From the NCBI RefSeq assembly GCF_003640545.1, contig NZ_CP025121.1, positions 248,001 through 312,000 of the forward strand: DNA of 64,000 nt, given 5' to 3'. Source of the stretch: Candidatus Phytoplasma ziziphi. GTDB lineage: Bacteria; Bacillota_I; Bacilli_A; Acholeplasmatales; Acholeplasmataceae. Numbering within the stretch: the stretch's first letter is position 1; every line of letters starts with the position of its first letter. Made by a program: the position numbers and the translations under genes. Shown in pieces: positions 8,739 through 18,492 of the stretch. The notes under the pieces are model-generated. The model saw only the letters and a program-made list of their open reading frames with translations, had not been told where the DNA came from and ran no database searches.

Positions 8739-9291
8739 ATGCATAAAATTCAGAAAAAGAATTTAGTAATTATTGTTTTAGTTTTATTAATTATTGTTTC
8801 ATTGGTTTTTGTAGGTATAAAATTAATGAATCCACAATCTTCCCAGGAAAAATCATTTTCTGATACAACACAATCTTTGAATGGTTCGGAAAAACAAGAT
8901 GAAAATATTGAAGAAGTGATGATAGAGGTTGGTGATCCAAAGGATATGAAAACAAAAATAAAAGAATTTATTCGAAATAAAATCCATAATGAAGATTTTA
9001 ACTTATTGACTTATGATGTATCAGTTCCTAGTTATAATCCAATTGATAAAACAATAACAGGAACTAATTCGCGAGGGCCAATTATACAATCAGGGGGTTT
9101 TTGCTGTCCAATTAAAGATCCCTCTCCAGATTTATTAGCTGTTTATTTTGACGGGGGGGGAAAAGCGTGGAGCAGATGAAGCCGAAGATGAAGAAGGAGA
9201 ATATATTCCTAAATATACTTTAGATAATTTAAAATCAATGAAGAATGGCGCTACAAAAATATATTTATTTAAAAAAAACAATAAATATTAA
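8739..9291 (+). pseudogene. membrane-anchored surface protein, frameshifted at a G8 tract
   Basis: An N-terminal hydrophobic anchor (residues 8-28) is followed by an outside domain. The frame ends at 9179, after DLLAVYFDGGGKAWSR. With seven instead of eight G at 9153-9160 it would continue for another 38 codons through YTLDNLKSMKNGATKIYLF to a stop at 9289. That tail matches the family copies at 31228 (IEDLLQLSNGAKNIYLF) and 54898 (IEDLLKLSNGAKNIYIF), so the longer frame is the ancestral one. RBS GAAAGG lies well placed upstream. The next gene follows 27 bp later. Confidence 0.7.
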
Positions 9292-9317
9292 AAAATAAAA
9301 AAGGTGATATTTTATTT

Positions 9318-11267
9318 ATGAAAAAAACAAAATTTATTTATACAATTATTATTTGTTTTTGCCTTTTTTTAATAATTTTAATATGCTATTTTATTTCGAA
9401 AATAAAACAAAATCAAAAAAACAAATCTATCTCTTCGTCTATTAATATTATTTCTTCAGAAACTTATAAAAAAGCTGTAAAAGAATTGCCATCTAATCTT
9501 AATCCTATTAAAAAAACTAATAATAAAAATAAACAAATAGAAATTATTGATTTATTAAGAACTCCTTTTTTAAATATTAAACCTATTTTGAAAGATTCAA
9601 ATGATAGTAAACAAAATTTAAAAGATTGTCGTCAAGGATATTTTGAAGGTGTTATTAAAAAAATGTCTTTTGCAACTAGTTCAAATGATTTTAAAACAAT
9701 AGATATAAGAGAACAAGGTATTGATTTTTTTGAAGAAAGTAAACAAATTACAGGAAAAGACATTTCTGATTCTTGTTTGGAGTTTGAATTAAAAAATGAT
9801 ATTTTGTTCGAGAATAATCAATCAATAAATTCTGATACTATTGAATTTACTTTAAGAAATTATTTAGAACGTGGTAGTGAATTGTTCTCATCAGATAATA
9901 AATCATTATGGTTTAGTATTGGTAAATTAAAAAACGCTATCCATTATTATACAAGCGCTAAACCTTCTCAAGATAAAAGATTAACTTGTTTTCAAAAAAT
10001 AGATAATTATAAATTTAAAATTTTTTTTGAACCAGATTATATTAAAGATAATTCTTTATTTGAAATAATCCAATCTTTAAACTATATTTTGTTATTTCCT
10101 TTAAATATAAAATTATATGATTACGGTTCGCCCGCGAATCCAATAATATCTTATGGTGATTATAAAATTGAAGAATACGATTTAGAACAAGGATTATTAC
10201 TGAAAAAAAATGTTAATTCATTACAAAAAATTATTTATATATATTATCAAATAATAACTTCTTTTGAACAACAATTGAATTTATTTAAGTCTAATCAATT
10301 AAATGAATTAGAAACAAATGAATCGATAATAAAAGATAATAATTTCCAAGAATATATTTCTGTATCTAATAATAAAGTTATTTCTTTGATAATTAATTTA
10401 GGAGATAGACATGACGCTTCTTTTAGGCAAAATAAAGAAATTTATAAAAAAGTTCCTTCTATTTTAAGAGATGATGATTTTAAAAGAGCATTATTTTGTA
10501 TAACTGGTGACATTATCAAATCGTTAACAAATGTAGAACCGCAAATATTTGATAAAGTAAAAGTTGATAAAGTTCAGGAACAATCACAAATAAATATAAT
10601 GAATTTACTTAATGATAGTTATTCAAAATGGAAGTTTAATAATCCTAATGAAAAAAATATTTCACTAGATTTAGTTTATTATACACAAAATTTATTGCAA
10701 CAGGAAATTGCAGAACAGTTAAAAAATAAAATAGAAAATTTAAAAATCGATAATAATTTTATATTTTCCGTGAATTTAATTCCTGTTAATATTAGTCCTC
10801 ATGCTGGCGATATATCTTTGGCAGAATTTCAAAAAGTTTATGATTTAATTATCACTCATATATCATTACCAATAAATAAATTTGATGATTATGTAAATAT
10901 TTTAGAAAAAATAAATATAGATGATAAAATAACTTTTTCTCTTTCATTTCGAGATATTAATAATGAACAAATAAATGAATTAAAAAACATTTTAGAATTA
11001 CAAGAAACAGATTTAGAACAAATAAAAATAGATCAACTAAAACATATTTATCAAAAAGTTCAGGAAAAAGCAAATAATCCTCAAAAACAATTATTTTTGG
11101 ATTCCTTAATAAAAACTATGGAGCAAAAAATAAAAGAACAAAAGGCTCTATATCCTTTATATGAAGATAAAAAGTTTATCGCCTTTAAAAATATTAAAAG
11201 TTCTAAATTAGATTTTTGTCCGTTTTTAGATATTATAAAGACTAATTATTTTGATTTAAATAAATAA
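9318..11267 (+). CDS. peptide ABC transporter substrate-binding protein (SBP family 5)
   Basis: The 649-residue protein begins with a hydrophobic anchor (about 7-27) and no lipobox cysteine, then an outside domain. Family 5 (OppA/DppA) features: YFEGVIKKM near the start, CLEFELKNDILFENNQSINSDTIEFTLRNYL (the family's L..g..FsDGtPltAeDV.fs), YILLFPLNIKLYDYG, and YGDYKIEEYDLEQGLLLKKN (family: GpYkl.ew..g..i.l..N). It would catch peptides outside the cell and deliver them to an Opp-type importer. No permease or ATPase gene is adjacent, so those must be elsewhere. ftsH follows after 28 bp. Confidence 0.8.
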   Translation: MKKTKFIYTIIICFCLFLIILICYFISKIKQNQKNKSISSSINIISSETYKKAVKELPSNLNPIKKTNNKNKQIEIIDLLRTPFLNIKPILKDSNDSKQNLKDCRQGYFEGVIKKMSFATSSNDFKTIDIREQGIDFFEESKQITGKDISDSCLEFELKNDILFENNQSINSDTIEFTLRNYLERGSELFSSDNKSLWFSIGKLKNAIHYYTSAKPSQDKRLTCFQKIDNYKFKIFFEPDYIKDNSLFEIIQSLNYILLFPLNIKLYDYGSPANPIISYGDYKIEEYDLEQGLLLKKNVNSLQKIIYIYYQIITSFEQQLNLFKSNQLNELETNESIIKDNNFQEYISVSNNKVISLIINLGDRHDASFRQNKEIYKKVPSILRDDDFKRALFCITGDIIKSLTNVEPQIFDKVKVDKVQEQSQINIMNLLNDSYSKWKFNNPNEKNISLDLVYYTQNLLQQEIAEQLKNKIENLKIDNNFIFSVNLIPVNISPHAGDISLAEFQKVYDLIITHISLPINKFDDYVNILEKINIDDKITFSLSFRDINNEQINELKNILELQETDLEQIKIDQLKHIYQKVQEKANNPQKQLFLDSLIKTMEQKIKEQKALYPLYEDKKFIAFKNIKSSKLDFCPFLDIIKTNYFDLNK

Positions 11268-11295
11268 TAAACAAAAAAACGTTAGGAATAAAAAA

Positions 11296-13077
11296 ATGAA
11301 TTTTAAAATTTTTACCATTAAAAAGATTATAATCTTTTTAATTACTTGTTTTTTATTACTTGTGATTTACGATCTAACTTTAGAGTATCGTTTACGTATA
11401 TTTTCTAGCATGGATAAAAAAAGAGTTGATGAAGTTATGAAGATAATTGATCAAAATAAAGTGGAGCAAATTCGATTTTGCGAAAAAACTTCAACACTTT
11501 TAAGTAGAACTTTATATCGAATTGAAATCAAAATTCAAAATTCAGCTAAAAATATGAATTCAAACAAATGGTATTATTGCGAACCAGATTATCATTTTTA
11601 TAGCGAAATTCATAGTAAATGTAGAAGTTTTCAAAATATCGAAATAGATGATGCACATTGTGATTTTAGATTATCTGAATTTATTTTAAATTTTTTTGTT
11701 ATTTCTCATACTCCTATTTTTATGTTTTATCTTTTAAAAACAATGAATATTCAATCTGGCAAATTAAACTCCAATCCTTTAGTTTCATCCAAACAAAAAT
11801 CTTATTTTACTTTCGAAGATGTTGCTGGCAATGAAGAAGAAAAAGAAGAAATGAAGGAATTAATTGATTTTTTAAAAAGACCTCAAAAGTATGCTTCCGT
11901 AGGAGCTAAAATACCTAAAGGTGTTTTATTAGAAGGGCCGCCAGGAACAGGTAAAACCTTATTATCGAAAGCTTTAGCTGGTGAAGCTGGAGTTCCTTTT
12001 TACGCTGTAGCTGGTTCTGAATTTGTTGAAAAATATGTCGGTGTCGGTGCTTCTCGTGTCAGAGAATTATTTAAAGAAGCTAAAGATCATTCTCCTTGCA
12101 TTCTTTTTATTGATGAAATAGATGTTTTAGGTAGTAAAAGAGGTGGTTTTTCAGGAGGATCTCAAGAAACAGATCAAACTCTTAATCAACTTTTAACTGA
12201 AATGGATGGTTTTACTTCAACACAAGGAATCATTATCATCGGAGCTACTAATAGAGCGGATATGTTAGATTCAGCTTTATTAAGACCAGGAAGATTCGAT
12301 CGCAAATTTATAGTTGGTCTACCTGATGTTAAAACTAGAGAAGCTATTTTAAAAGTTCATGTTCGTAATAAAAATATTTCTCCTGATATTAATTTTAATC
12401 AATTAGCGAAACAAACTCCAGGTATGAGTGGCGCTCAATTAGAAGCAGTTTTAAATGAAGCTTCTATTTTAACAGTAAGAAATCAAAAAGAAATGATTAC
12501 TATGGAAGATTTAGAAGAAGCGATTGATCGCGTTTTAATGGGTCCAGCCAAAAAATCAATTAAATATACAGAAGAAGAAAGAAAAATGGTGGCTTACCAT
12601 GAAGCTGGACACGCCGTTATTGGTTTAAAATTAGAACACGCTCAAAAAGTTCAAAAGATTACTATTATCCCAAGAGGTTCAGCTGGTGGTTATAATTTAA
12701 TGTTACCTGAAAAAGAAACTTTCTTTTCTTCTAAAAAAAGAATGTTAGCGAATATTATTTCTTATTTAGGCGGTAGAGTAGCTGAAGAATTAGTTTTTGA
12801 CGATGTTTCTAATGGAGCTTGTGAGGATTTTAAACAAGCTACTAAAATAGCTAGTTTAATGGTGACTAAATATGGAATGAGTGATTTAGGTGTTTCTCAA
12901 GATTCTGATTTTTCTGATAAAAAAGCGATTGATACAGAAATTAAAAAAATAATAGATCAATGTTATCAAGAATGTCAAAAAGTGATTAAAGAAAATAAAT
13001 CTTTATTAGATAAAATAGTTAATTTATTATTAGAAAAAGAAACTATTAATAAAGAAGAGATAGATTTATTAGTTTAA
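11296..13077 (+). CDS. ftsH: ATP-dependent zinc metalloprotease FtsH
   Basis: The 593-residue protein is a membrane-bound quality-control protease. Order of parts: a membrane segment (about 8-28), an outside loop with six cysteines (an oddity for FtsH), a second membrane segment (about 132-150), AAA domain with Walker A GPPGTGKT (about 214-221), Walker B ILFIDEID, second region RPGRFDRKF, and the M41 peptidase with zinc motif HEAGH (about 435) and the third zinc ligand region ACEDFKQAT. All catalytic residues are present. The C-terminal tail is short. A strong terminator follows. PMU-type AAA proteins (see 24603) resemble its ATPase domain only. Confidence 0.96.
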   Translation: MNFKIFTIKKIIIFLITCFLLLVIYDLTLEYRLRIFSSMDKKRVDEVMKIIDQNKVEQIRFCEKTSTLLSRTLYRIEIKIQNSAKNMNSNKWYYCEPDYHFYSEIHSKCRSFQNIEIDDAHCDFRLSEFILNFFVISHTPIFMFYLLKTMNIQSGKLNSNPLVSSKQKSYFTFEDVAGNEEEKEEMKELIDFLKRPQKYASVGAKIPKGVLLEGPPGTGKTLLSKALAGEAGVPFYAVAGSEFVEKYVGVGASRVRELFKEAKDHSPCILFIDEIDVLGSKRGGFSGGSQETDQTLNQLLTEMDGFTSTQGIIIIGATNRADMLDSALLRPGRFDRKFIVGLPDVKTREAILKVHVRNKNISPDINFNQLAKQTPGMSGAQLEAVLNEASILTVRNQKEMITMEDLEEAIDRVLMGPAKKSIKYTEEERKMVAYHEAGHAVIGLKLEHAQKVQKITIIPRGSAGGYNLMLPEKETFFSSKKRMLANIISYLGGRVAEELVFDDVSNGACEDFKQATKIASLMVTKYGMSDLGVSQDSDFSDKKAIDTEIKKIIDQCYQECQKVIKENKSLLDKIVNLLLEKETINKEEIDLLV

Positions 13078-13147
13078 AAATATAATAAAAATATTTTTTA
13101 AAATTTTTTGTTTATTAATTTATGTTGACCTCTTAAACATTAAAATA

Positions 13148-13182
13148 AAAATAAGACCGACTTTAAGTCGGTCTTATTTTAT
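13148..13182 (+). terminator. terminator after ftsH
   Basis: The perfect stem AATAAGACCGACTT / AAGTCGGTCTTATT with almost no loop is followed by TTATTT. Strong in the + direction. Confidence 0.88.
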
Positions 13183-13300
13183 TTAATTAAAAATTTTCAA
13201 GTACACAACATTATAATAATTAAAAACTTTTTTTTGAATATTTCAATGTTTACCCCCGATTAAAATGGTCTTTGGGTTAATCATATTATTTTTTTAATTT

Positions 13301-13677
13301 TTATTTTTTTTGATTATTTAAATTTTTTAAAATCATTCGATAGATTTTAATTTGTTCTTTAGGATTATTAATTAATTTTGTTAAATTTTCTTTTAATTTT
13401 AATAAAATATCTTTTTTAGGATTTTCATTTTGTAATCCTTTTATTTCTTTATCTATTTTTGTTTTCGAGAATGCATTTTCACGAATCTTATTTTTGAGAT
13501 CAGTAATTATGTCTTCGATATTTGAATTATTAGCAGTTGAACTATTGTCACTTGTGTTAGCGTTATCTTTATTCATATTGCCATAATTTGATTATTGATA
13601 GTAATTGACAATAATAAACTTAAAAAAATAAATAAAACCGTTTTAAACAAAAATAAATTTCTGTTCAATTTCAACAT
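13301..13677 (-). pseudogene. SVM-type effector gene split by a 2-bp insertion after the signal peptide
   Basis: The minus strand from 13677 encodes a full SVM signal, MLKLNRNLFLFKTVLFIFLS then LLLSITINNQIMA, and hits TGA at 13573-13575. The overlapping frame from 13576 encodes 91 residues (MNKDNANTSDNS to NLNNQKK) with no signal of its own. Removing one AT from GCAATATGAAT joins them into a 124-residue secreted protein, the normal SVM effector size. The mature part is lysine/asparagine-rich with two helices. RBS AAAGGAG precedes 13677, exactly as at other SVM genes. As read, the product would be a 34-residue signal peptide alone, plus possibly a cytoplasmic 91-mer. Confidence 0.75.
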
Positions 13678-13689
13678 TAATTAATAACT

Positions 13690-13800
13690 CCTTTGTTTTT
13701 TATCCTCGGCCAAGATGATTTCTGAAAGATCGTTAAGGGTTTTGTAGTCCGAGTATTAGAAATTTTTTTAGATTTATTATATTTTTCTGTTAAACTATTT
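13690..13800 (-). pseudogene. 3' end relic of the SVM-operon partner gene
   Basis: One minus-strand frame reads KTLNDLSEIILAED before running into the effector's ribosome site, corresponding to TLQSLYEIASAEE at the end of the 27551 gene. The TCCTCGGCCAAGA palindrome-like element (13703-13715) occupies the place of the junction hairpin seen at the other SVM genes. Confidence 0.45.
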
Positions 13801-14020
13801 TTTGTTTTTTAGGTGTATTTTATTTGTTAAGCTAGAGATTTTTATATGTTTTTTGATATGCTGATTTCAAGGTTGATGGTAGATATTTATATCCTAATCA
13901 TTTGAACCTTTATTTTTTAATCTTTTGATTTCGATTTTGAAAGCGTTAGTTGGATTTTTTTTATTTTGATTATATATAACATCACTAGTGATACTTTTTT
14001 TAATCTATTACAGAAGCTAC

Positions 14021-14120
14021 AGGTAAATAATTTTCATTTGATGATTAATAGTAATTAAGAATAATAAACTTAAACAAACAAATAGAATTATTTTAAATAA
14101 AAATAATTATTTTTACAAAT
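14021..14120 (-). pseudogene. SVM signal-peptide relic
   Basis: The minus strand reads LFLFKIILFVCLSLLFLITI then NHQM, plainly the same signal peptide as the gene at 13677, but the start is lost (stops precede it) and the frame closes 6 codons later. A second decayed effector, directly downstream of the gene at 14477-14127. Confidence 0.55.
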
Positions 14121-14126
14121 TAATTA

Positions 14127-14477
14127 TTAAATTAATAACTTATTATGATGACTTTTATAATATTCAAAAATATCTTTTGTTAAATGTTTTATCTTATCAA
14201 GATCTAAATTATCTATATCTTTTATTATTTCTTTTATGTCAATTTTTCTTTGATTATATTCAAATATGATTTCATAATTTTTGTTTTCTTTATTATCTAA
14301 AATATTTGAACATATCTCTTTTAATTGATTTCTATGATAATTTAATTTGATGTCTTGTTTTATAGGATTCCAGTATTTATTAGTCTCTTCTTTATAAATA
14401 TCTATTGTATTACAACCACAACAAACAGCTAAACAAACTTTAAAAAAAATTAATATTGTTTCGATACATGAATTCAT
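14127..14477 (-). CDS. small hypothetical protein, possibly secreted
   Basis: The 116-residue product is MNSCIETILIFFKVCLAVCC followed by GCNTIDIYKEE and a charged helical region. The N-terminal 20 residues are hydrophobic with five cysteines, which could be a weak signal or anchor. RBS AAAGGAG lies 12 bp upstream. It occupies the place that the coiled-coil partner gene holds in other SVM operons, downstream of a version of the inverted-repeat promoter (14683-14720) and upstream of an SVM relic. I do not recognise the family. Confidence 0.5.
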   Translation of the reverse strand: MNSCIETILIFFKVCLAVCCGCNTIDIYKEETNKYWNPIKQDIKLNYHRNQLKEICSNILDNKENKNYEIIFEYNQRKIDIKEIIKDIDNLDLDKIKHLTKDIFEYYKSHHNKLLI

Positions 14478-14682
14478 ATTTTACATTTCTCCTTTTATTA
14501 ATAAATAAAATTATTAAATTTAATAATAAAAATTAAAAAAAATATATAAAATCATTATTTTTGTAATTTAAAGTGAAGCAATGTGTTATTAATTTTATAA
14601 AGAGAGAAACTAATATTCCTTTTTGTAATTTTGTTTATAATGAAAAAACCAATAACTAAATTTTTTAAATAATTATTATCCA

Positions 14683-14720
14683 AATATTTAAATTAGAATA
14701 ATATCATTATTATACAATTT
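14683..14720 (-). promoter_or_regulatory. decayed copy of the effector-operon promoter motif
   Basis: On the minus strand TATAATAATGATATT is followed by TAATTTAAATATTTGG and a poorly matching right arm (ATAATTATT). Same order as the perfect copies at 5759 and 27482, but with the inverted repeat eroded. Confidence 0.45.
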
Positions 14721-15004
14721 TATAATTTAAATATTAAAATATTTTTTTTATTTATTAATAACTTAAATTATGGATAATAACAAGATATTTATTTTTTTAT
14801 ATTTTAATGGACACGATTATAGCGACAGTAGATAGGTAGCGAGAATATAAAAAACGAAATAATAAAAATAAATAATTTTTATAATTGAAAGACGTTGAAT
14901 GTATTAAAAAAATACGATATTAAAACATATAAAAAAATATTTTTAGAAAATAATAAGAGTGTTAAATAAAAATTTTTTCTTAAATATTTAAATCAATAAA
15001 ATTA
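14721..15004. other. gene-free spacer between divergent effector promoters
   Basis: AT-rich, no frame. It separates the minus-strand promoter copy at 14683 from the plus-strand one at 15005. Confidence 0.5.
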
Positions 15005-15053
15005 TATAATAGTTATATATTCAAATTTCATATTTGATAATTATTACTATTAT
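15005..15053 (+). promoter_or_regulatory. effector-operon promoter/operator copy
   Basis: TATAATAGTTAT with a near-inverse ATTACTATTAT 26 bp later. One mismatch between the arms. It is followed by a GAAAGTAAATG start region like the 27551 gene. Confidence 0.55.
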
Positions 15054-15072
15054 CAGAAAGTAAATGAAATTA

Positions 15073-15686
15073 ATGAATATTAATATTTTTTTAAAAAAAT
15101 TTCATAACTATTATTATAATTTGGCTTTTGAGTATTGTCATTGTTTTTGTTTTTTATAATTGATTAATAATAATTAAAAAAGAAAAAGATATTCTGATAT
15201 CTTTATCAAAAGAATTAGATAAATGTAATTCTTTTGATAATAATTGTGAAAACCAAAACCTAAATTTATAACTACTCCAGAAAGATTAGAACAAATTAAA
15301 ACTTATTTTTTAGAAATCAATGATAAATCTTTATTATCAAACGATCTTACTGAAAAATAATAAATATAAATAAAAAAATTAATTAATCTTTTAAAGTTAT
15401 TAAAGAAAAGGGATAAATCTAATATCAAAAAGAAATCAATAATTATAATTATAAAACGGAATAAATTAAATTTCAATATTCTTTTCTTAAAATAGAATAA
15501 TTAAAAATTTAAATTTATCATTATTATCTTAAAAAAACTATTTCACAAAATCACTGATATTAAAGTTCACATCGGTCTTTCAGTATTTATTAAAAAAAAT
15601 ATAAAGGCATGATATTAGATGCCGAAAAATTTAAAATAAGACTAGAATCTCACTACACATCATCTCCTCAGATGAGTAATAGATAA
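15073..15686 (+). pseudogene. decayed coiled-coil partner gene of the SVM operon
   Basis: The start MNINIFLKKFHN resembles MNNNNFFKKYLA of the 27551 gene. Further on, TPERLEQIKTYFLEINDKSLLSNDLTEK aligns with TNFKKIKTYILSETDDKSLLPNNLSQEE, and the end LESHYTSSPQMSNR corresponds to LQSLYEIASAEE. Several stops and frame changes lie between, so it is dead. The position just upstream of the SVM gene at 15713 is conserved. Confidence 0.6.
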
Positions 15687-15712
15687 AAAAATAAAGGAGT
15701 TAATTATTAATA

Positions 15713-15985
15713 ATGGTAAAATTTAAAAAACAATTATACTTATTTAAAATAATTTTATTTATTATTTTAGGATTATTATTTATTGCTAATAATTATTCGG
15801 TTATGGCGATGGAAAATTTAAATAAAGAAGAAATTAAATCAATAAATAATAATAAAAATGAAGAAAAAAATAATTATGAAATGTCTATGAATAAAGATAT
15901 TGAAACAAAAAAACATTTTATTCAATTAATTATTGAAAAAATAATTATAAAAATAATATGTATAGAAATTAAAATAAATTTTTAA
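15713..15985 (+). CDS. SVM-type secreted protein (candidate effector)
   Basis: The 90-residue product starts MVKFKKQLYLFKIILFIILG, an SVM signal ending near YSVMA (about residue 32), and has a mature part of about 58 residues rich in lysine, glutamate and isoleucine. RBS AAAGGAG is 11 bp upstream. The C-terminus (IIIKIICIEIKINF) is hydrophobic and unlike other SVM proteins, so the tail may be a frameshifted or truncated end. No terminator hairpin is obvious after it. Its promoter is probably the copy at 15005, although the intervening partner gene is decayed. Confidence 0.65.
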   Translation: MVKFKKQLYLFKIILFIILGLLFIANNYSVMAMENLNKEEIKSINNNKNEEKNNYEMSMNKDIETKKHFIQLIIEKIIIKIICIEIKINF

Positions 15986-16432
15986 AAAATATAAATTAGC
16001 TTTTCTTAAGTAGATGATTAATCATCATTAAATATTATTTTGACACTGTATTGACAATAGAGATTTTAAGGGTTAAAATTATCATAAAAATGTTATAAAG
16101 TTTCAGTCTTTTTTATTTTCTTTATTTTTTAAAATATCTTTTTATATTTTTTTACATAATATTTTTTTGAATATATTGAAATAAAATATTTAAAATAAAT
16201 ATATAAGAATATATAATAATAAAAAAGTTATAAAAAAATAAATTATACAAATAAAAAATTATTGTGGGTCAGGATTTTATAAAGTTATCTTTTATATGAA
16301 ATATTATATAATTAAAAATAAATTATAATTTTTTATAGAAAAAGAATAAATGAAAAAAATTTAAAAAATAAAAAAGAAATTTTTTTGAAATAAAATCAAA
16401 AAGAAAATAATTCTTAATTTTACGATTATCTT
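15986..16432. other. gene-free stretch
   Basis: AT-rich, no frame above background. No repeat or site recognised apart from a TTGACA-like hexamer near 16050. Confidence 0.5.
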
Positions 16433-16474
16433 AAAAAAAAGTTATCAAAATTATATATTTTGGTAACTTTTTTA
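16433..16474 (-). terminator. terminator of malic enzyme gene
   Basis: The stem AAAAAAGTTATCAAAA / TTTTGGTAACTTTTTT with loop TTATATA lies about 20 bp past the malic enzyme stop on the minus strand. Confidence 0.75.
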
Positions 16475-16493
16475 AATATAATAAAAATTTAAT

Positions 16494-17672
16494 TTATTTT
16501 CTAGTCATATTTGTTTCGATAGCTACTTTAGCTACAGCTTCAGATATTATTTTGGTAACTTTTTTTTCAAAAATAGAAGGAATTATATTATTTTCATCTA
16601 ATTCTTTTTCTGGAATAATTGAAGTTAAAGCATGAACGGCAGCTACTTTCATTTCTTCTGTAATTTGAGTCGCTTGCGCATCTAAAGCACCACGGAAAAC
16701 ACCAGGAAAAGCTAAAAGATTGTTAATTTGATTTGGAAAATCCGAACGTCCCGTAGCAACTATTTTAGCATTCCCTTTTTTAGCTTCATCATACATAATT
16801 TCAGGAATAGGATTAGCTAAGGCAAATACTATAGAGTTTGGAGCCATAGTCGAAACCATTTCTGAAGTTAGAATATTAGGTTTTGATAAACCAATGAAAA
16901 TATCTTTGTTTTTGATAATTTCTTTTAAAGAGCCAGTTTCATTTTCTAAATTAGTTACTGAAGCCATTTGTTTTTGTGCTTCATTTAACCAAGCGCAATC
17001 TTTTTTGATTGCTCCTTCTTTATCTATTAGAATTATATTTTTGAATTTTAATAAAAGAAGCATTTTAGCAACAGCTATTCCTGCGGAACCTGCTCCTGTA
17101 ATAACTATTTTTACGTCTTTAATATTTTTTTTAACTATTTTTAAAGCATTTAAAATTCCTGCGCAAACAACAATAGCTGTCCCATGTTGATCATCATGGA
17201 AAACAGGAATATCTAATTTTTCTTTTAATTTTTTTTCAATGTAAAAGCATTCTGGGGATTTGATATCTTCTAAATTAATTCCTCCGAACATCGAAGATAT
17301 TTTAGAAATAATATTAATAATTTCTTCCGGATCTTCAGAATCAATACAAATAGGAAAAGAATCGATATTGGCAAATGTTTTAAATAAACTAGCTTTTCCT
17401 TCCATTACTGGAATTGAAGCTAATGCCCCTATATTTCCTAAACCAAGAACAGCTGTTCCGTTAGTAATAACAGCAACATTATTTCCTTTAGTTGTGTATT
17501 TATAAGCGTTTTTTGGATTTTTAGCAATTTCCAAACAAGGCTCCGCTACTCCTGGAGTATAAATTAAAGAAAGTTCTTGGAGATTATTAATTTGTACTTT
17601 AGTTTTTATTTCTAATTTACCTTTATTTTTTTCATGAATTTTTAATGCTTCTTCTTTTATATTTAAAGACAT
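16494..17672 (-). CDS. NAD(P)-dependent malic enzyme
   Basis: The 392-residue protein converts malate to pyruvate and CO2 with reduction of NAD(P). This is a central carbon route in phytoplasmas, which take up malate from the plant. It is the short bacterial form. Visible motifs: YTPGVAEPC (about 38), GTAVLGLGNIGALASIPVMEGKA (about 72-93, with the catalytic lysine after the MEGK), VFHDDQHGTAIV (about 159, metal-binding aspartates) and a Rossmann glycine motif GAGSAGIAVAKM (about 193). Near the end: ALANPIPEIMYDEA and GRSDFPNQINNLLAFPGVFRGALD. A GGATGG purine tract precedes the start weakly. It is a single-gene unit with its own terminator. Confidence 0.95.
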   Translation of the reverse strand: MSLNIKEEALKIHEKNKGKLEIKTKVQINNLQELSLIYTPGVAEPCLEIAKNPKNAYKYTTKGNNVAVITNGTAVLGLGNIGALASIPVMEGKASLFKTFANIDSFPICIDSEDPEEIINIISKISSMFGGINLEDIKSPECFYIEKKLKEKLDIPVFHDDQHGTAIVVCAGILNALKIVKKNIKDVKIVITGAGSAGIAVAKMLLLLKFKNIILIDKEGAIKKDCAWLNEAQKQMASVTNLENETGSLKEIIKNKDIFIGLSKPNILTSEMVSTMAPNSIVFALANPIPEIMYDEAKKGNAKIVATGRSDFPNQINNLLAFPGVFRGALDAQATQITEEMKVAAVHALTSIIPEKELDENNIIPSIFEKKVTKIISEAVAKVAIETNMTRK

Positions 17673-18492
17673 TTGTTTTATTTAAACCATCCAACTAATT
17701 TTAATATTTTATGTTTTTTATTAAAAAATATATTTTAAGATAAATAATTGATACTTTTAATATCCAAATAAATTTGTAAATTTTCGAAAATAAATATTTT
17801 ATTTAAAATTAATTATTTAAAAAAATAATTTTAAATAAAATAAAAAGAGTAATAATCGAAAATATTTATAAATAAATATCTTCTATATAATATTATATAA
17901 TCATAACTAATTATAAGTTTAAAAATGTTTAATTTTTGTCTGGCTGTTTTGTTTTTAATTTATACATATTTATTTTTTTTATAAAAAATAAACAAACAAA
18001 TTAATAAGATTTAAAAAAAATAATATAAATTATAAGTAATTAGTTTGTGAGTATTGTTTTTGTTAATTGTAATTTTGATAAAAACATTTTTTGGATTAAA
18101 CCGAAATAAATCGAATCAACATTTGACTTATCTATGACTTGTTTAAATATTAAATTTATCAATCTTTAATAAGAGTTTAAAGGATTTTAAATAAAATTTC
18201 AAAAATCTTTTTTTACTTGCATTTTTTATTTTTTTTGCCAAAAAAATAAAATCATATTATAATAATGAGTATAAATGTTTTAAAAAAATTATAAAATAAA
18301 AATTTTTTACAAAGTATTTTTTTACCTTAGATTTTTTTATTTATAGTTTTTATTTCAATATAAAAAAACTTTGATATATTGACTTGGTGTGATTTTGAGA
18401 CATATCTGATTTTATTTAGGTTTATAGAATTTCATGACTCTCCTTTAATTTTCTTTTTTGTTTTAAAATTGTTATTTGATTATTACCAATTT
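17673..18492. other. gene-free stretch
   Basis: About 820 bp with stops in all frames. A TATAATATTATATAATC stretch near 17885 could be promoter-like, but nothing downstream is open. No further structure recognised. Confidence 0.45.

Noticed and set aside
8739-8800. TGA read as tryptophan, as in mycoplasmas
   Set aside because: Trp positions in conserved proteins use TGG, and TGA occurs only as a terminator or at gene breaks, so code 11 applies.
16894-17505. Two + strand frames opposite malic enzyme
   Set aside because: Antisense shadows of a certain gene with no ribosome site or family pattern.
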